From: Planctomycetaceae bacterium
GTDB taxonomy: Bacteria; Planctomycetota; Phycisphaerae; SM23-33
Direction: 5' to 3'
DNA: 38,317 nt
Assembly (NCBI GenBank): GCA_039680605.1
Contig: JBDKTA010000053.1
Span: 1-38,317 of the forward strand
In this document: piece by piece, positions 16,394 to 25,947 of the stretch
Numbering within the stretch: position 1 is the stretch's first letter
How the letters are laid out: every line of letters begins with the position of its first letter
Program-made: the position numbers and the translations under genes
The notes under the pieces: generated by a model
What the model was told of the DNA's origin: nothing
Database searches by the model: none
What the model saw: only the letters and a program-made list of their open reading frames with translations

Positions 16394-17887
16394 GTGGCAG
16401 CCAGGAAGAAGACCAAGGCAATCGAATCGTTCGAAGTCACCGGCGGCGCGGCCAGCGGCGACCTGCTCACCCAGCGGCGCGGCGACAAGCCGCTGGTCGT
16501 CGGCGTGTTGGCGTGCGCGTACTTCGAGTACTGGCGCATGTACGCCAACCTGCATGACGAGGTCGCCTCCGACATGCAGACCGTCGCCGACCGCATCGGC
16601 CGCCGGCACGAGGTGGTGTACCCCGGCCTGGTCGACACCCTCGACGCCGCCGACGCGGCGGGGCGGTTGTTCAAGGACAAGCAGATCGACGCGCTGGTCA
16701 TCACCGAGGGCACGTACTGCACCGACTACATCGTCCATCAGGCGCTGCTGCACCTGCCTGCCGACATGCCCATCTGCATCTTCGCCTGCCAGGCGCACCC
16801 CAAGCTGAACTTCGAGACCGGTTACGACCAGGCCCTGCGCAACAGCGGGCCCATGGGCCTGGTGCAGCTCACCGCGGGCTTTCGCAAGATGGACCGCTAC
16901 GCCAACTACGAGGTCGTCGTCGGGTCCGTCGACGACGAAGAGGCGTATGGCGAGATCGACCGCTTCGTGGCCGTCCGCACGACGATCAGCAACCTGCGTC
17001 ACTGGAACATCGGCCTCATCGGCCACGTGTTCCGTGGGATGTACGACTTCCAGTATGACAAGACGGCCGTGGCGGGCAAGCTCGGGCCCAACGTCATCGA
17101 CATCGACATCCGTCACCTGGCGGCGATCTTCGACGAGATCGCGATCGATGAGCCGCGCGTGCGCAAGCTCTGCGCCAAGGTCCACGCCGCTTACAAGGTC
17201 GTGACGCTGACCGACGACGAGATCCGCCGCTCGGCGCGCCTGGCGGTAGCCCTGCGCGAGCTGGTGGGGCGGTACAAGCTCGACGGCCTGGCGCTGCTGG
17301 GCCAGCACCACATTGAGGCCCGCGCCAACGCCACGTGCTACCTCGGGCTGGCCGAGATGCTCCAGGCCGACCAGGCCCTGGCCGTCACCGAGGGCGACGT
17401 GCTGGGCCTGATCATGACCAAGGTGCTCAAGGACTTCACCGGCCGCACGCCGTTCTTCGGCGAGTGGGAGGAAGTCGATACGTCTCTCAACGCGGTGATG
17501 CTGCTGGGGCATGGCTTCATCGACCCGCGCGAGGCCCGCGCCGACCTGCCCGTGCAGGTTCAGCCGGCGTGCGAAAACTGGGGCTTCGAGGGCAACAGCC
17601 TGGGCTTCCAGGCCACCTACGCCGCCGGGCCGGTGACGCTGACGCACGTGATCCAGGACGCCAAAGGCTGGCGCCTGCTCGTCAGCGAAGGCGAGATCAT
17701 GGACACGCCCCCGCTGAAGATTTCCGAGACGAGCATGATCGTCCGCGTGGACCGCCCCGTGAAAGAATACTTCCGCGACCTGCTCAAGCTAGGCTTCGCC
17801 CACCACGCCATCGCCGCCCCCGGCCGAGCAGGAGCGCAGCTCGAAGCCTTCGCCGAGCAACTGGGCATCGAAGTGTGCAGGCTATGA
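16394..17887 (+). CDS. L-fucose/L-arabinose isomerase-fold protein
   Basis: 497 aa. The start is GTG 16394 with GGAG nine bases upstream. It has the alpha/beta layout of the AraA/FucI isomerase family: an N-terminal Rossmann-like domain (KPLVVGVLACAYFEYW) and a middle domain with NIGLIGHVFRGMYDFQYD, which parallels the GxxxR.MxDFE.D region of L-arabinose isomerases. Conserved acids and His follow (GEWEEVD at about 353, LLGHGFIDPREA at about 373). Whether it isomerises a sugar or is a diverged member cannot be told. The UroD-family gene 90 bp downstream on the same strand may share its transcript. Confidence 0.8.
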   Translation: MAARKKTKAIESFEVTGGAASGDLLTQRRGDKPLVVGVLACAYFEYWRMYANLHDEVASDMQTVADRIGRRHEVVYPGLVDTLDAADAAGRLFKDKQIDALVITEGTYCTDYIVHQALLHLPADMPICIFACQAHPKLNFETGYDQALRNSGPMGLVQLTAGFRKMDRYANYEVVVGSVDDEEAYGEIDRFVAVRTTISNLRHWNIGLIGHVFRGMYDFQYDKTAVAGKLGPNVIDIDIRHLAAIFDEIAIDEPRVRKLCAKVHAAYKVVTLTDDEIRRSARLAVALRELVGRYKLDGLALLGQHHIEARANATCYLGLAEMLQADQALAVTEGDVLGLIMTKVLKDFTGRTPFFGEWEEVDTSLNAVMLLGHGFIDPREARADLPVQVQPACENWGFEGNSLGFQATYAAGPVTLTHVIQDAKGWRLLVSEGEIMDTPPLKISETSMIVRVDRPVKEYFRDLLKLGFAHHAIAAPGRAGAQLEAFAEQLGIEVCRL

Positions 17888-17976
17888 AGAACAGATCCTC
17901 GATCTTCGGTCCTAGATCCTAGGCAGAGGTCAAGCCGGGTCTCCAACTAGGATCGAGGATCTAGGATCGAGGATCT
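17888..17976. repeat. Inverted and direct GATC-rich repeat
   Basis: AGATCCTCGATC after the isomerase stop is the reverse complement of GATCGAGGATCT, which occurs twice just before the next start. The gap can fold into a long hairpin between the two genes. Confidence 0.8.
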
Positions 17977-19104
17977 ATGCCAATGAACGACCTGGAACGT
18001 TTTCACGCGTGCATGGACTATCAGGCTGCCGACCGGCGGCCTAATTGGGAACTGGGCGTTTGGCCGCAGGCGGTGGCTCGGTGGCAGACCGAGGCGCCCG
18101 AGGCGGTCAAAGACTTCCACTGGAACTGGTTTGTCGAAGAGCCGGCGATCGGGCTCGACCGGCGCGAGTTCATCGGCGTGCATTACGGGTTCATGCCCGG
18201 CTACGAGTACGAGGTACTCGAAGAGACCGAGCAGTACATCATTGCGCGGAACTGGAACGGGATCGTCACCAAGGCCCTCAAGGAAGGCTCCATCGGCGGG
18301 GCGCGGATGTGCATGGATGAGTACATCGGCTTTCCGGTTCGCACGCCGGAAGACTGGCCGGATGTAAAGCGGCGACTCGTGGCGGCTGTCAGCGACCGGT
18401 ATCCCAAGAACCTCGACGAGCAGATCGCCGCGTGGAAGAACCGCACCTGCCCGCTGATCCTGGGCGGCAACTGTGCGGCCAACGGGTTCTACTGGCGGGC
18501 CCGCGAGTGGATGGGCACCGAGGGGCTGTCCTTCGCGTGGTACGACTACCCCACGATGATGCACGAGATGATGGAGTTCTACGCCGACTTCATCATCGAG
18601 ACCAGCCGGCCGGTGCTGGAGAAGATTTCGGTCGATTACTTCACGCTTAACGAGGACATGTCGATGAAGTCCGGCCCGCTGCTGGGGCCCGACACGTTCC
18701 GCACGTTCATCTTCCCTCACCTCAAGCGGATGGTGGAGTTCTTCAAGAGCCACGGCGTGAAGTACTTCGCCATCGATACCGACGGCGACCCGACCGTGCT
18801 GATACCGCTGTTCATGGATGCCGGCGTGGACTGCGTCTGGCCGATCGAGCGGGCCAGCAACGTCTCGCCGCAGCAGTGGCGCAAGCAGTTCGGCAAGAGC
18901 CTGCGCCTCTGGGGCGGCGTCGACAAGCGCGTGCTGGCCACGACCAAACCGGCCATCAAAAAGCACCTGCAGGAGATGGCCGCGCTGATCGAAGAGGGCG
19001 GGTTCATCCCCAGCGTCGACCATACCGTTCCGCCGGACGTGTCGTGGGAGAATCTGATGTATTACTTTGAAGCCAAGCGGGATCTGCTGGCGGGGCGATT
19101 GTGA
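17977..19104 (+). CDS. Uroporphyrinogen-decarboxylase-family protein (non-HemE)
   Basis: 375 aa. The start is ATG 17977, with ATG 17983 as alternative. It has a TIM-barrel UroD-family layout, with an acidic conserved segment VDYFTLNEDMSMKSGPLLGP and later HGVKYFAIDTDGDPTVLIP and LWGGVDKRVLA. It lacks the N-terminal Arg-rich signature of true HemE. Family members of this type include corrinoid methyltransferases and uncharacterised sugar- or methyl-group-linked proteins widespread in planctomycetes. The substrate is unknown. It pairs with the isomerase-fold gene upstream. Confidence 0.85.
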   Translation: MPMNDLERFHACMDYQAADRRPNWELGVWPQAVARWQTEAPEAVKDFHWNWFVEEPAIGLDRREFIGVHYGFMPGYEYEVLEETEQYIIARNWNGIVTKALKEGSIGGARMCMDEYIGFPVRTPEDWPDVKRRLVAAVSDRYPKNLDEQIAAWKNRTCPLILGGNCAANGFYWRAREWMGTEGLSFAWYDYPTMMHEMMEFYADFIIETSRPVLEKISVDYFTLNEDMSMKSGPLLGPDTFRTFIFPHLKRMVEFFKSHGVKYFAIDTDGDPTVLIPLFMDAGVDCVWPIERASNVSPQQWRKQFGKSLRLWGGVDKRVLATTKPAIKKHLQEMAALIEEGGFIPSVDHTVPPDVSWENLMYYFEAKRDLLAGRL

Positions 19105-19110
19105 CAAAGA

Positions 19111-19238
19111 AGTAATCAGTAATCAGTAATCAGTAATCGGTAATCGGTAATCGGTAACGCGCCTGGCCGTTATCACTGTTTACTGATTACTGTTCTTTCA
19201 CTGATTACCGATTACTGCTTTTCTGACTGATTACTCTC
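19111..19238. repeat. Tandem 7-bp repeats with inverted partner
   Basis: AGTAATC is repeated about six times (some as GGTAATC), followed 30 bp later by the reverse-complement GATTACT/GATTACC units. It lies between convergent genes and can form a long stem that could act as a bidirectional terminator. The stop codon of the LtaS-family gene lies within the last unit. Confidence 0.85.
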
Positions 19239-21183
19239 TCCCCAATTTCCTGTTCTCGATCAACCATGCGGCGGACTGATAGTAGCTGACGGCGTCCTGC
19301 AGGAGTTGTTTGGACATGACGCCGGATTCGTGCTGGTCCTGGGCATCGATGGTGTACGAGACGGCCCCTTTTTTCGGCAGCAGGAGCAGGAACTCGTTGC
19401 CCTGGAGGAGGCCCACCTTCTGGTAATTGCCCAGCAGTGCCCTGCCTGGGCCTTCGCGCAGGACGTCGCGGCCGAAGAACTTGCTTTGGTACGACCAGTT
19501 CATCAATCCCAGCAGCGTCGGGGCCAGGTCCATCTGCCCGGCCAGTTTGCTGACGCGCCGGGGTGTGACGATCCTGGGCGCGTAGATCAGCAGCGGGATG
19601 CGATAGTGATCGACGGGCACGGCGACCTTGCCGGCGCTGCTGGCGCAGTGGTCGGCCACGATGACGAAAATCGTGTTGTCAAACCAGTTCTTGCCGCGGG
19701 CGCGTTCGATGAACTCGCCGATGGCATAATCGGTGTATGCCACGGCGCCTTCGCGCTCGTGCTGGGGCGCGTTCACGGCGCCCTTGGGGAACGTGAAGGG
19801 GCGGTGGTTCGACGTGGTCATGACGATGCTCAGGAAAGGTTTGCCCGCCGCGGCCGACTTGTCGCCCTCGCGCAGCACGCGGTTGAACAGGTCTCCGTCG
19901 CAGACGCCCCAGGCATTGGTGAAGGTGATTTCTTCCTTGGGCATGTCCGCGCGGTCGATGGTGGCAAACCCGTTGCCGGCGAAGAACGCGTTCATGTTGT
20001 CGAAGTAACCATAGCCGCCGTAGATGAACTTCGTGTCGTACTGGCGCGACCGGAAAACGCTGCCCAGCGAGAACATCCCCTCGTTATCGGGGCGTTTGAC
20101 CAGCGACTGCCCCGGCGTCGGCGGCAGCGAGAGCGTGACGGCCTCGAGCCCCCGCACGGTGCGCGTGCCGGTGGCATAGAAGTTGTCGAAGACCATCGCG
20201 TCTTTGGACAGCGCGTCGAGGCGCGGCGTGAGATCTTCGCTGCCGCCGAAGGACTTCATGAAGTCGGCGCTGAGGCTCTCGATGATCAGGATAATGACGT
20301 TGGGGCGGCTTTGGGCCGCCGAAGCCGTGATCTGTCGGGTGATGTCGTCCGGGTCGTCGCTGACGAACCGGGCGTTATCCTGGGCGATCAGGCCCCGCAG
20401 ATTCTTCAGCGAAGTCTGGGTGTTGTCGCAGATGTAGAACTGGTCGTAGTCGATGACGTTGTGGAAAAACGCCTGGACGAAACTGTACGCGCCGTTCTTG
20501 GTCAGCTCGTTGTTGTACTCGTTGTCGCTGATTCTCGACCAGTCGGAATCGACCGCCAGCAGCGCGACAGCCGCGGCGGCGAGGAAGACCCCGCCGCTGC
20601 GCAGGCGGAGGCGCATCGGGTGCGGGGCGGCGAAGGCCCGCATCAGGCTGCGGCTGAAGATCCAGGTCACCACCCCGGCCAGCACGCCGATGCAGGTCAG
20701 GATGGTTCCTGCCGGGTAGGATTCCCAGACGTTGTCCGTCAGCTCCTGCGTATAGATGAGGTAGTCGATGGCGACGAAGTTGAACCGGGCGCTGAACTCC
20801 TGCCAGAAGAACCACTCGGCCATCAGGTCAAACAGCAGGACGCAGATCGTGACGAAGAACGTGGCTACCGCCAGCACCAGCCATGTCTTCCTGCGCCACA
20901 GCGACTGCGGCAGGAACAGGCAGAACAGCACGCTCGGCAGGACCACCACGGAGAATGTCGCCAGGTCGAAGACCATCCCGACGCCGAAGGTCCTGGCCAG
21001 CGACCACGCATCGCGGTCGGCCTGCTCCCAGCAGTCGCTCAGCAGCACCGCCCGCAGCAGCAGCGAGGCGACCATGAAGATGATGGCGAAGATATACAAG
21101 TTGCCGAACCGGCTGGTCAGCCAGCCTCCGGCGCCGTGTGAAGCGGCCACAGCAGAAGCGTCCATGCTGGATGATTGCGTCAT
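19231..21183 (-). CDS. LtaS/alkaline-phosphatase-superfamily membrane sulfatase-like enzyme
   Basis: 650 aa, start 21183 with AGGAA seven bases upstream. Five N-terminal membrane helices (about 25-230) lead into an extracytoplasmic sulfatase-fold domain from about 295. It opens NVIILIIESLSADFMKSFGG, with a catalytic Thr/Ser candidate in YATGTRTVRGLEAVTLS and metal ligands in VIVADHCAS. This is the architecture of lipoteichoic-acid synthases and phosphoglycerol or phosphoethanolamine transferases. In a Gram-negative-type cell it more likely modifies an envelope glycan or lipid. The donor and acceptor are not deducible. Confidence 0.88.
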   Translation of the reverse strand: MTQSSSMDASAVAASHGAGGWLTSRFGNLYIFAIIFMVASLLLRAVLLSDCWEQADRDAWSLARTFGVGMVFDLATFSVVVLPSVLFCLFLPQSLWRRKTWLVLAVATFFVTICVLLFDLMAEWFFWQEFSARFNFVAIDYLIYTQELTDNVWESYPAGTILTCIGVLAGVVTWIFSRSLMRAFAAPHPMRLRLRSGGVFLAAAAVALLAVDSDWSRISDNEYNNELTKNGAYSFVQAFFHNVIDYDQFYICDNTQTSLKNLRGLIAQDNARFVSDDPDDITRQITASAAQSRPNVIILIIESLSADFMKSFGGSEDLTPRLDALSKDAMVFDNFYATGTRTVRGLEAVTLSLPPTPGQSLVKRPDNEGMFSLGSVFRSRQYDTKFIYGGYGYFDNMNAFFAGNGFATIDRADMPKEEITFTNAWGVCDGDLFNRVLREGDKSAAAGKPFLSIVMTTSNHRPFTFPKGAVNAPQHEREGAVAYTDYAIGEFIERARGKNWFDNTIFVIVADHCASSAGKVAVPVDHYRIPLLIYAPRIVTPRRVSKLAGQMDLAPTLLGLMNWSYQSKFFGRDVLREGPGRALLGNYQKVGLLQGNEFLLLLPKKGAVSYTIDAQDQHESGVMSKQLLQDAVSYYQSAAWLIENRKLGRE

Positions 21184-21350
21184 TTACTGATTCCTGTTGG
21201 CAGGCCCGCCCGTGCCGCCCCCCGATAGTATCGACGATCAGGTTAACAAATCCTTAAGCGGTTCCCAAATGGTAAACCACGCGCGCTGGCAGGTCGGGGT
21301 GCCGCGCACAACTCCGTTGTGCGTGTCGCTGATCGTTCAGGAACGGGGAT

Positions 21351-21473
21351 GCATGGGCGAGACGCCCATGCCACACAGAAAGAGCATGGGCGAGACGGCC
21401 ATGCTACACAGAAAGAGCATGGGCGAGACGCCCATGCTACTCACGGGCGAGACGCCCGTGCTACGAAGGCACG
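21351..21473. repeat. REP-like palindrome cluster
   Basis: Four GCATGGGCGAGACGCCCATG-type palindromes are separated by a repeated CACAGAAAGA linker. The cluster ends in GGGCGAGACGCCCGTGCTA beside the PriA stop. It is the same type as at 12346-12583. Confidence 0.9.
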
Positions 21474-21474
21474 G

Positions 21475-23724
21475 CTAGAGCAGGTTCACCGGATCGACGT
21501 CGGCGACGACGTCGGCGGCGATGTCGCGGCACAGGTCGCCCAGGCGCCCGGCGATGGCGTCCTGGATCATCCCCGCCCGCGGGGCGCTGAGCAGGATGTG
21601 GAACCGCATCTCGTTCTTGATCTTCTTGATCTCAGCCGCCTGCGGACCGGACATCGTAACGGCCGCGGGCAGAAGTTTTCGCAAACGCGCCGCCAGCAGT
21701 TCGCCGCCTTGCTGGGCCTTGAGGCCGTCGCTGTGGCGGATCAGGATGCGCACCATGCGCGTGAAGGGCGGCAGGTGGGTTTCCTCGCGCAGGGGCAATT
21801 CCTTGGCGGCAAAGCCGTCGTAATCATGCGTGGCGGCCAGTTTGATCGCCGGTTCTTCAGGGTGCAGCGTCTGGACGACGACTTTGCCGGGCAGGTCCGC
21901 CCGCCCCGCTCGGCCGGCCACTTGCACGATGAGTTGAAACGTACGCTCGGAGGAGCGGAAGTCCGAAATCGCCAGTGATGTATCGGCCGACACCACGCCC
22001 ACCAGCGACACGCCGGGAAAGTCCAGGCCCTTGCCGACCATCTGCGTGCCCAGCAGGATGTCCAGCTCGCGCGCGGCAAAGGCACTGAAGACTTTCTGGA
22101 ACTGCGCGGGCGAGGTCATCGTGTCGCTGTCCATGCGGGCGGCGCGGGCGGCGGGGAACTTGCGGGCCAGCTCGCCCTCGATGCGCTGGATCCCCAGCCC
22201 GAACAGCAGCAGCTTGCCCGAGCACGCCGGGCAGTGATGCGGCAGGGCCGCGCCGTGCTGGCAGTAGTGGCACAGCACCGTGTCCGTGGCCTGGTGGAAG
22301 ACCATGGCCCGTGAGCAGTGGTCGCATTCCATGATCCACCCGCATGAGGGCTTGGGGCAGAAAACGTAGCTGGCGTATCCGCGGCGGTTCATCAGCAGGA
22401 TGATCTGCTCGCGGCGATCGAGCGCCGTCGCCATCGCGTGCGTGAGCGTCTTGCCCAGCAGCTCGATGCGGCCGGGCGTCATCTCCTGACGCAATGAGAC
22501 GACCTGCAGCGCGGGCATCGGCAGCCCGCGCACGCGCCGCGGAAGGCGCAGCAGCGCGTAGCGGCCGAGATTGGCGTTGTGCAGGCTCTCCAGGCTGGGC
22601 GTCGCCGAGCCCAGGATCACCGGCACGCCCGCAAGCGAGCCGCGCATGACGGCCGTGTCGCGCCCGTGATATCGCGGGGCGGTGTCCTGCTTGTACGTGG
22701 GCTCGTGCTCCTCGTCGACGATGATGAGCCCGAGCTTGCGGCAGGGGGCGAAGATGGCGCTGCGCGGGCCGACGACCACCGCCGCGTGACCGTCGCGGAT
22801 CTGCTGGTAGTAATGTGCCCGCTGGGCGTCGGTCAGGCCGCTGTGCAGCACCGCAACGCGCGGAAGGCGGGCGACCAGACGCGCCAGCGTCTGCGTCGCC
22901 AGGGCGATCTCGGGCACCAGCAGGATCGTCTGCCTCCCCGCGGCCGCCACCTGCCGAATGGCCCGGACGTACACCTCGGTCTTGCCGCTGCCGGTGACGC
23001 CGTGCAGCAGCGTCGTGGAGAACCCGCCGGCGAGCTTGGCCTCCAGGGCAGTCAGCGCGGCGGCCTGGTCTTCATTGAGCTCGAAGGGAGGGGCGGCGTC
23101 GTGTCCAGCCGGTTCACCCAGGCGCAGCTCACGCGCCTCGGTTCGCACCAGCCCGCGCTGTACGAGGCGGCTGAGCGTCTCGCGATTGCTGCCGCTGTGC
23201 GTCAGGAGCTGCTCGACCGTCAGCGGCTCGATGCCCTGCTTGCGGGCTTCGATCAACTCGTCGAGGATGCGCTTCTGTCGCGGGCCCAGGCCTCCGGGCC
23301 AGTCGCCGGCCTCGGCGCCCAGGAACGCCACCGCCTCGGTGCGCGGGGCATGGCGTCCGACCGCCGAAGGGACCATCGCCGTCAGCACCATCCCCGGCGG
23401 CGTCATGTAGTAATGGCTGATCCAGGCGCCGAGCTTCCACAGCACGTCGTCGAACTGCGACGCCTGATCGAGCACAGCCGCGACGGCCTTGAGATTCGCC
23501 CGCGCGCCGGGCGCGCGATCCGGCTCGACGACGACGCCGGTGATCTTGCGATTGCCCTTGCCGAAGGGCGCCTGCACGCGCTGCCCGAGGAACGGCTCGC
23601 CCAGTGCGGCCGGCCAGGAATAGTCGAACGTTCCCCAGACGTTAGCGCCCACGACCAGTCCGACGACGCGCCCATGCGCCGTCGCCGCCTGCGGATCCGG
23701 AGGTTGTTCGAACAGTTGCTGCAT
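21475..23724 (-). CDS. priA: Primosomal protein N' (replication restart helicase PriA)
   Basis: 749 aa. This is the 3'-5' superfamily-2 helicase that reloads the replisome at stalled forks. The N-terminal 3'-DNA-binding domain includes GEPFLGQRVQAPFG. Walker A is GVTGSGKTEVY, Walker B is DEEH (in LIIVDEEHEPTYKQD) and motif III is LGSATPS. The zinc-binding region has paired cysteines (CPKPSCGW, CDHC, CHYC, CPAC). Motif VI is QVAGRAGR. All expected motifs are intact. The start at 23724 has no strong Shine-Dalgarno. Confidence 0.96.
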   Translation of the reverse strand: MQQLFEQPPDPQAATAHGRVVGLVVGANVWGTFDYSWPAALGEPFLGQRVQAPFGKGNRKITGVVVEPDRAPGARANLKAVAAVLDQASQFDDVLWKLGAWISHYYMTPPGMVLTAMVPSAVGRHAPRTEAVAFLGAEAGDWPGGLGPRQKRILDELIEARKQGIEPLTVEQLLTHSGSNRETLSRLVQRGLVRTEARELRLGEPAGHDAAPPFELNEDQAAALTALEAKLAGGFSTTLLHGVTGSGKTEVYVRAIRQVAAAGRQTILLVPEIALATQTLARLVARLPRVAVLHSGLTDAQRAHYYQQIRDGHAAVVVGPRSAIFAPCRKLGLIIVDEEHEPTYKQDTAPRYHGRDTAVMRGSLAGVPVILGSATPSLESLHNANLGRYALLRLPRRVRGLPMPALQVVSLRQEMTPGRIELLGKTLTHAMATALDRREQIILLMNRRGYASYVFCPKPSCGWIMECDHCSRAMVFHQATDTVLCHYCQHGAALPHHCPACSGKLLLFGLGIQRIEGELARKFPAARAARMDSDTMTSPAQFQKVFSAFAARELDILLGTQMVGKGLDFPGVSLVGVVSADTSLAISDFRSSERTFQLIVQVAGRAGRADLPGKVVVQTLHPEEPAIKLAATHDYDGFAAKELPLREETHLPPFTRMVRILIRHSDGLKAQQGGELLAARLRKLLPAAVTMSGPQAAEIKKIKNEMRFHILLSAPRAGMIQDAIAGRLGDLCRDIAADVVADVDPVNLL

Positions 23725-23849
23725 TGGGAGCCATTATCGGACAGACAGACCCAAATGCAAAGCGGGCAGAACGCAGATCTGTCCCGTTAGCGGTCGAACT
23801 TGTTCGACGCGGTTGTTTCCCCGCCCGTCAGATGCTATGAAGAGAAGCC

Positions 23850-25208
23850 ATGACAGAGCTCACAGGAACAACTAAGCACCTGCTGCTGGACAATCGCGTG
23901 GTGCAATCGACACGCGGGGTTCGGCTGGCGGTGGGTCGGCCCGTCAAGCACGCGGGCAATCCGCTGTTCGTCCAGGACAAGCCCTGGGAACCGCGGTTCG
24001 ACAACGGGTATCCCAACATCTTCTATGACCAGCAGGAGCGTCTGTACAAATGCTGGTACACGACGTTCGTGATCGACAAGGCCCAGGAGACCACGCCGCC
24101 TGCCCGGCGCAAGAAGGGGGAATACTTCTCCATCGGCCACAAGCTGGAAAAACCGTGGCGCGTGGTAGGGCTGTGCTATAGCACCTCGCGCGACGGGCTG
24201 AACTGGACCAAGCCTCGCCTCGACGTGTGCCCTTGGAATGGCAAGCCCAGCAGCGTCCTGGGCGTGGGCCCGCACGGCGCGGGCGTCGTGAAGGATCTCG
24301 CTGAGCAGGACCCCGCGCGGCGCTACAAGATGTTCATGCTGGACGACCGGATACGCGGCATGGCGGTGGCGTTTTCGGCCGACGGCGTGCGCTGGTCAGC
24401 CTCGCACCCGTGCCCGGAGATGGCCGCCCGCGGCGACGCGCACAACAACGCCCTGTGGGTGCCCCAATTGAAGCGGTGGGTCGGCATCACCCGCACCTGG
24501 GACGGCCAAGCCCGCCAGCGCCTCGTGGCCCGCACCGAGAGCGAAGACTTCCTGCACTGGACGCCGGCTGTCGAGATCCTGCGCGGCGAAGGCACGCGGC
24601 AGATCTATTCGATGTGCGTCTTCCCCCATGCCGGCGTGTACCTGGGGCTGATGATGATCTTCGACACGGCCAGCGACCGCGTACACGTCGAATTAGCCTG
24701 GAGCCCGGACACGATCGCCTGGCAGCGCATCGATCCGGGAACTCCGCTGATCGCCAACTCGCCGCGGCGGGGCGCGTACGACTGGGGCACGGTCTATGCC
24801 GCCGCCAGTCCTATCGTCTATGACGACCATACTGCCTTGTACTACATCGGCGGCGATGGTTGCCACGGCGACTGGCGCGACGGGTGCCTGGCGATGGCGA
24901 CGCTGCGGCCGGACGGCTTCGCCGGATACATGCCCACTGCCGCCCAGGGGCACGTGATCACCCCTCCGGTGCAGTGGGGCGGGGCGCTGGGCGTATCGGC
25001 CGACATCGCGCGCGGCGGTTCGCTGACCGCCTCGGTGCTGCTCAACGGCAAAGAAGCGGTGCGCAGCGAGCCGCTGGCCCGCACCGGCAGCGGCGCCTTG
25101 CTGCGGTGGGGCGACAAGGCGCGAATCGCCGCCCTGATCGGCAAGGGCGTTCAACTGAAGTTCCATCTTCGCGCGGCGAAGCTTTATTCATTTGAGATAA
25201 GCGGTTAG
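23850..25208 (+). CDS. Five-bladed beta-propeller glycosidase-like protein
   Basis: 452 aa, start 23850 after AGAGAAG, no signal peptide, so probably cytoplasmic. Repeated blade motifs of GH32/43/68-type propellers are visible: PWEPRFDNGYPNIFYDQ, LCYSTSRDGLNWTKPRLD, VAFSADGVRWSASHP, ESEDFLHWTP and ELAWSPDTIAWQRID. A C-terminal beta-sandwich-like part follows. Proteins of this type are common in planctomycetes and usually carry no assigned substrate. The catalytic acids cannot be fixed from sequence alone. Confidence 0.78.
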   Translation: MTELTGTTKHLLLDNRVVQSTRGVRLAVGRPVKHAGNPLFVQDKPWEPRFDNGYPNIFYDQQERLYKCWYTTFVIDKAQETTPPARRKKGEYFSIGHKLEKPWRVVGLCYSTSRDGLNWTKPRLDVCPWNGKPSSVLGVGPHGAGVVKDLAEQDPARRYKMFMLDDRIRGMAVAFSADGVRWSASHPCPEMAARGDAHNNALWVPQLKRWVGITRTWDGQARQRLVARTESEDFLHWTPAVEILRGEGTRQIYSMCVFPHAGVYLGLMMIFDTASDRVHVELAWSPDTIAWQRIDPGTPLIANSPRRGAYDWGTVYAAASPIVYDDHTALYYIGGDGCHGDWRDGCLAMATLRPDGFAGYMPTAAQGHVITPPVQWGGALGVSADIARGGSLTASVLLNGKEAVRSEPLARTGSGALLRWGDKARIAALIGKGVQLKFHLRAAKLYSFEISG

Positions 25209-25353
25209 GGATCAGTTATTCAGCCTCAAACCACGGCGTTAGCGGTGGGGCATGTCCCGCCGCTAACTAATTCCATATTGCTATTGCCCTGTCGCGCCGA
25301 TACTCTTAAATGCTGCGCTGCGTGTCATGCGCGGGCGGATGAGGAGTAGTTTT

Positions 25354-25848
25354 ATGACCCAAATCCCGAGTCAGTCCGTTGGCGAGAACTCCGACGAGCG
25401 GATTTTCGCCGACAGCAAGGTTCTGGTCGTTGATGACAACGAGCAGAATCTGGAGCTGTTGTCGGCGTATCTCGAAACGCTCAAATGCACGGTGATTACA
25501 GCCCTGGATGGAATCACCGCCCTGGCCAAAGTGGCCCAGGACCCGCCGAACCTGATCCTGCTGGACGTCATGATGCCCCGCATGAGCGGCTTCGAAGTCT
25601 GCCGCAAACTCAAGGCCGACCCCCGCAGCCGCGACATCCCGATCCTGATGGTGACCGCGCTGAACGAGATGGGCGACATCGAGCGCGGCGTCGAGTGCGG
25701 CACCGACGATTTCGTCTCCAAGCCCGTTAACCGCCTCGAACTCATCACGCGCGTCAAGAGCCTCCTGCGAGTCAGCCACCTCAAGGGCGAACTCGACCGC
25801 ACGCTGGCCTACCTCAGCGACGTGGAAGTCCGCGGCAAGACCGAGTAG
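25354..25848 (+). CDS. Single-domain response regulator
   Basis: 164 aa. The start at 25354 is chosen over an upstream in-frame ATG because GAGGAG lies seven bases before it. It is a CheY-like receiver: acidic pair Asp27/Asp28 (VVDDNEQN), phospho-acceptor Asp71 (LLDVMMP), Thr101 and Lys123 (SKPVNR). A ~30-residue helical C-terminal extension (LKGELDRTLAYLSDVEV) has no output domain. This is the pattern of receivers feeding a phosphorelay or diguanylate system. No kinase is nearby. Confidence 0.92.
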   Translation: MTQIPSQSVGENSDERIFADSKVLVVDDNEQNLELLSAYLETLKCTVITALDGITALAKVAQDPPNLILLDVMMPRMSGFEVCRKLKADPRSRDIPILMVTALNEMGDIERGVECGTDDFVSKPVNRLELITRVKSLLRVSHLKGELDRTLAYLSDVEVRGKTE

Positions 25849-25853
25849 GCCGT

Positions 25854-25898
25854 AGCACGGGCGTCTCGCCCGTGCGTCGCATGGGAGTCCCGCCCATG
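25854..25898. repeat. REP-like palindromes after the response regulator
   Basis: GCACGGGCGTCTCGCCCGTGC and CATGGGAGTCCCGCCCATG lie within a few bases of the stop codon. Confidence 0.85.
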
Positions 25899-25947
25899 CA
25901 TATCGCATCAAAGACCAACCGGAAGACCTCACATACGTAGGGAACAT

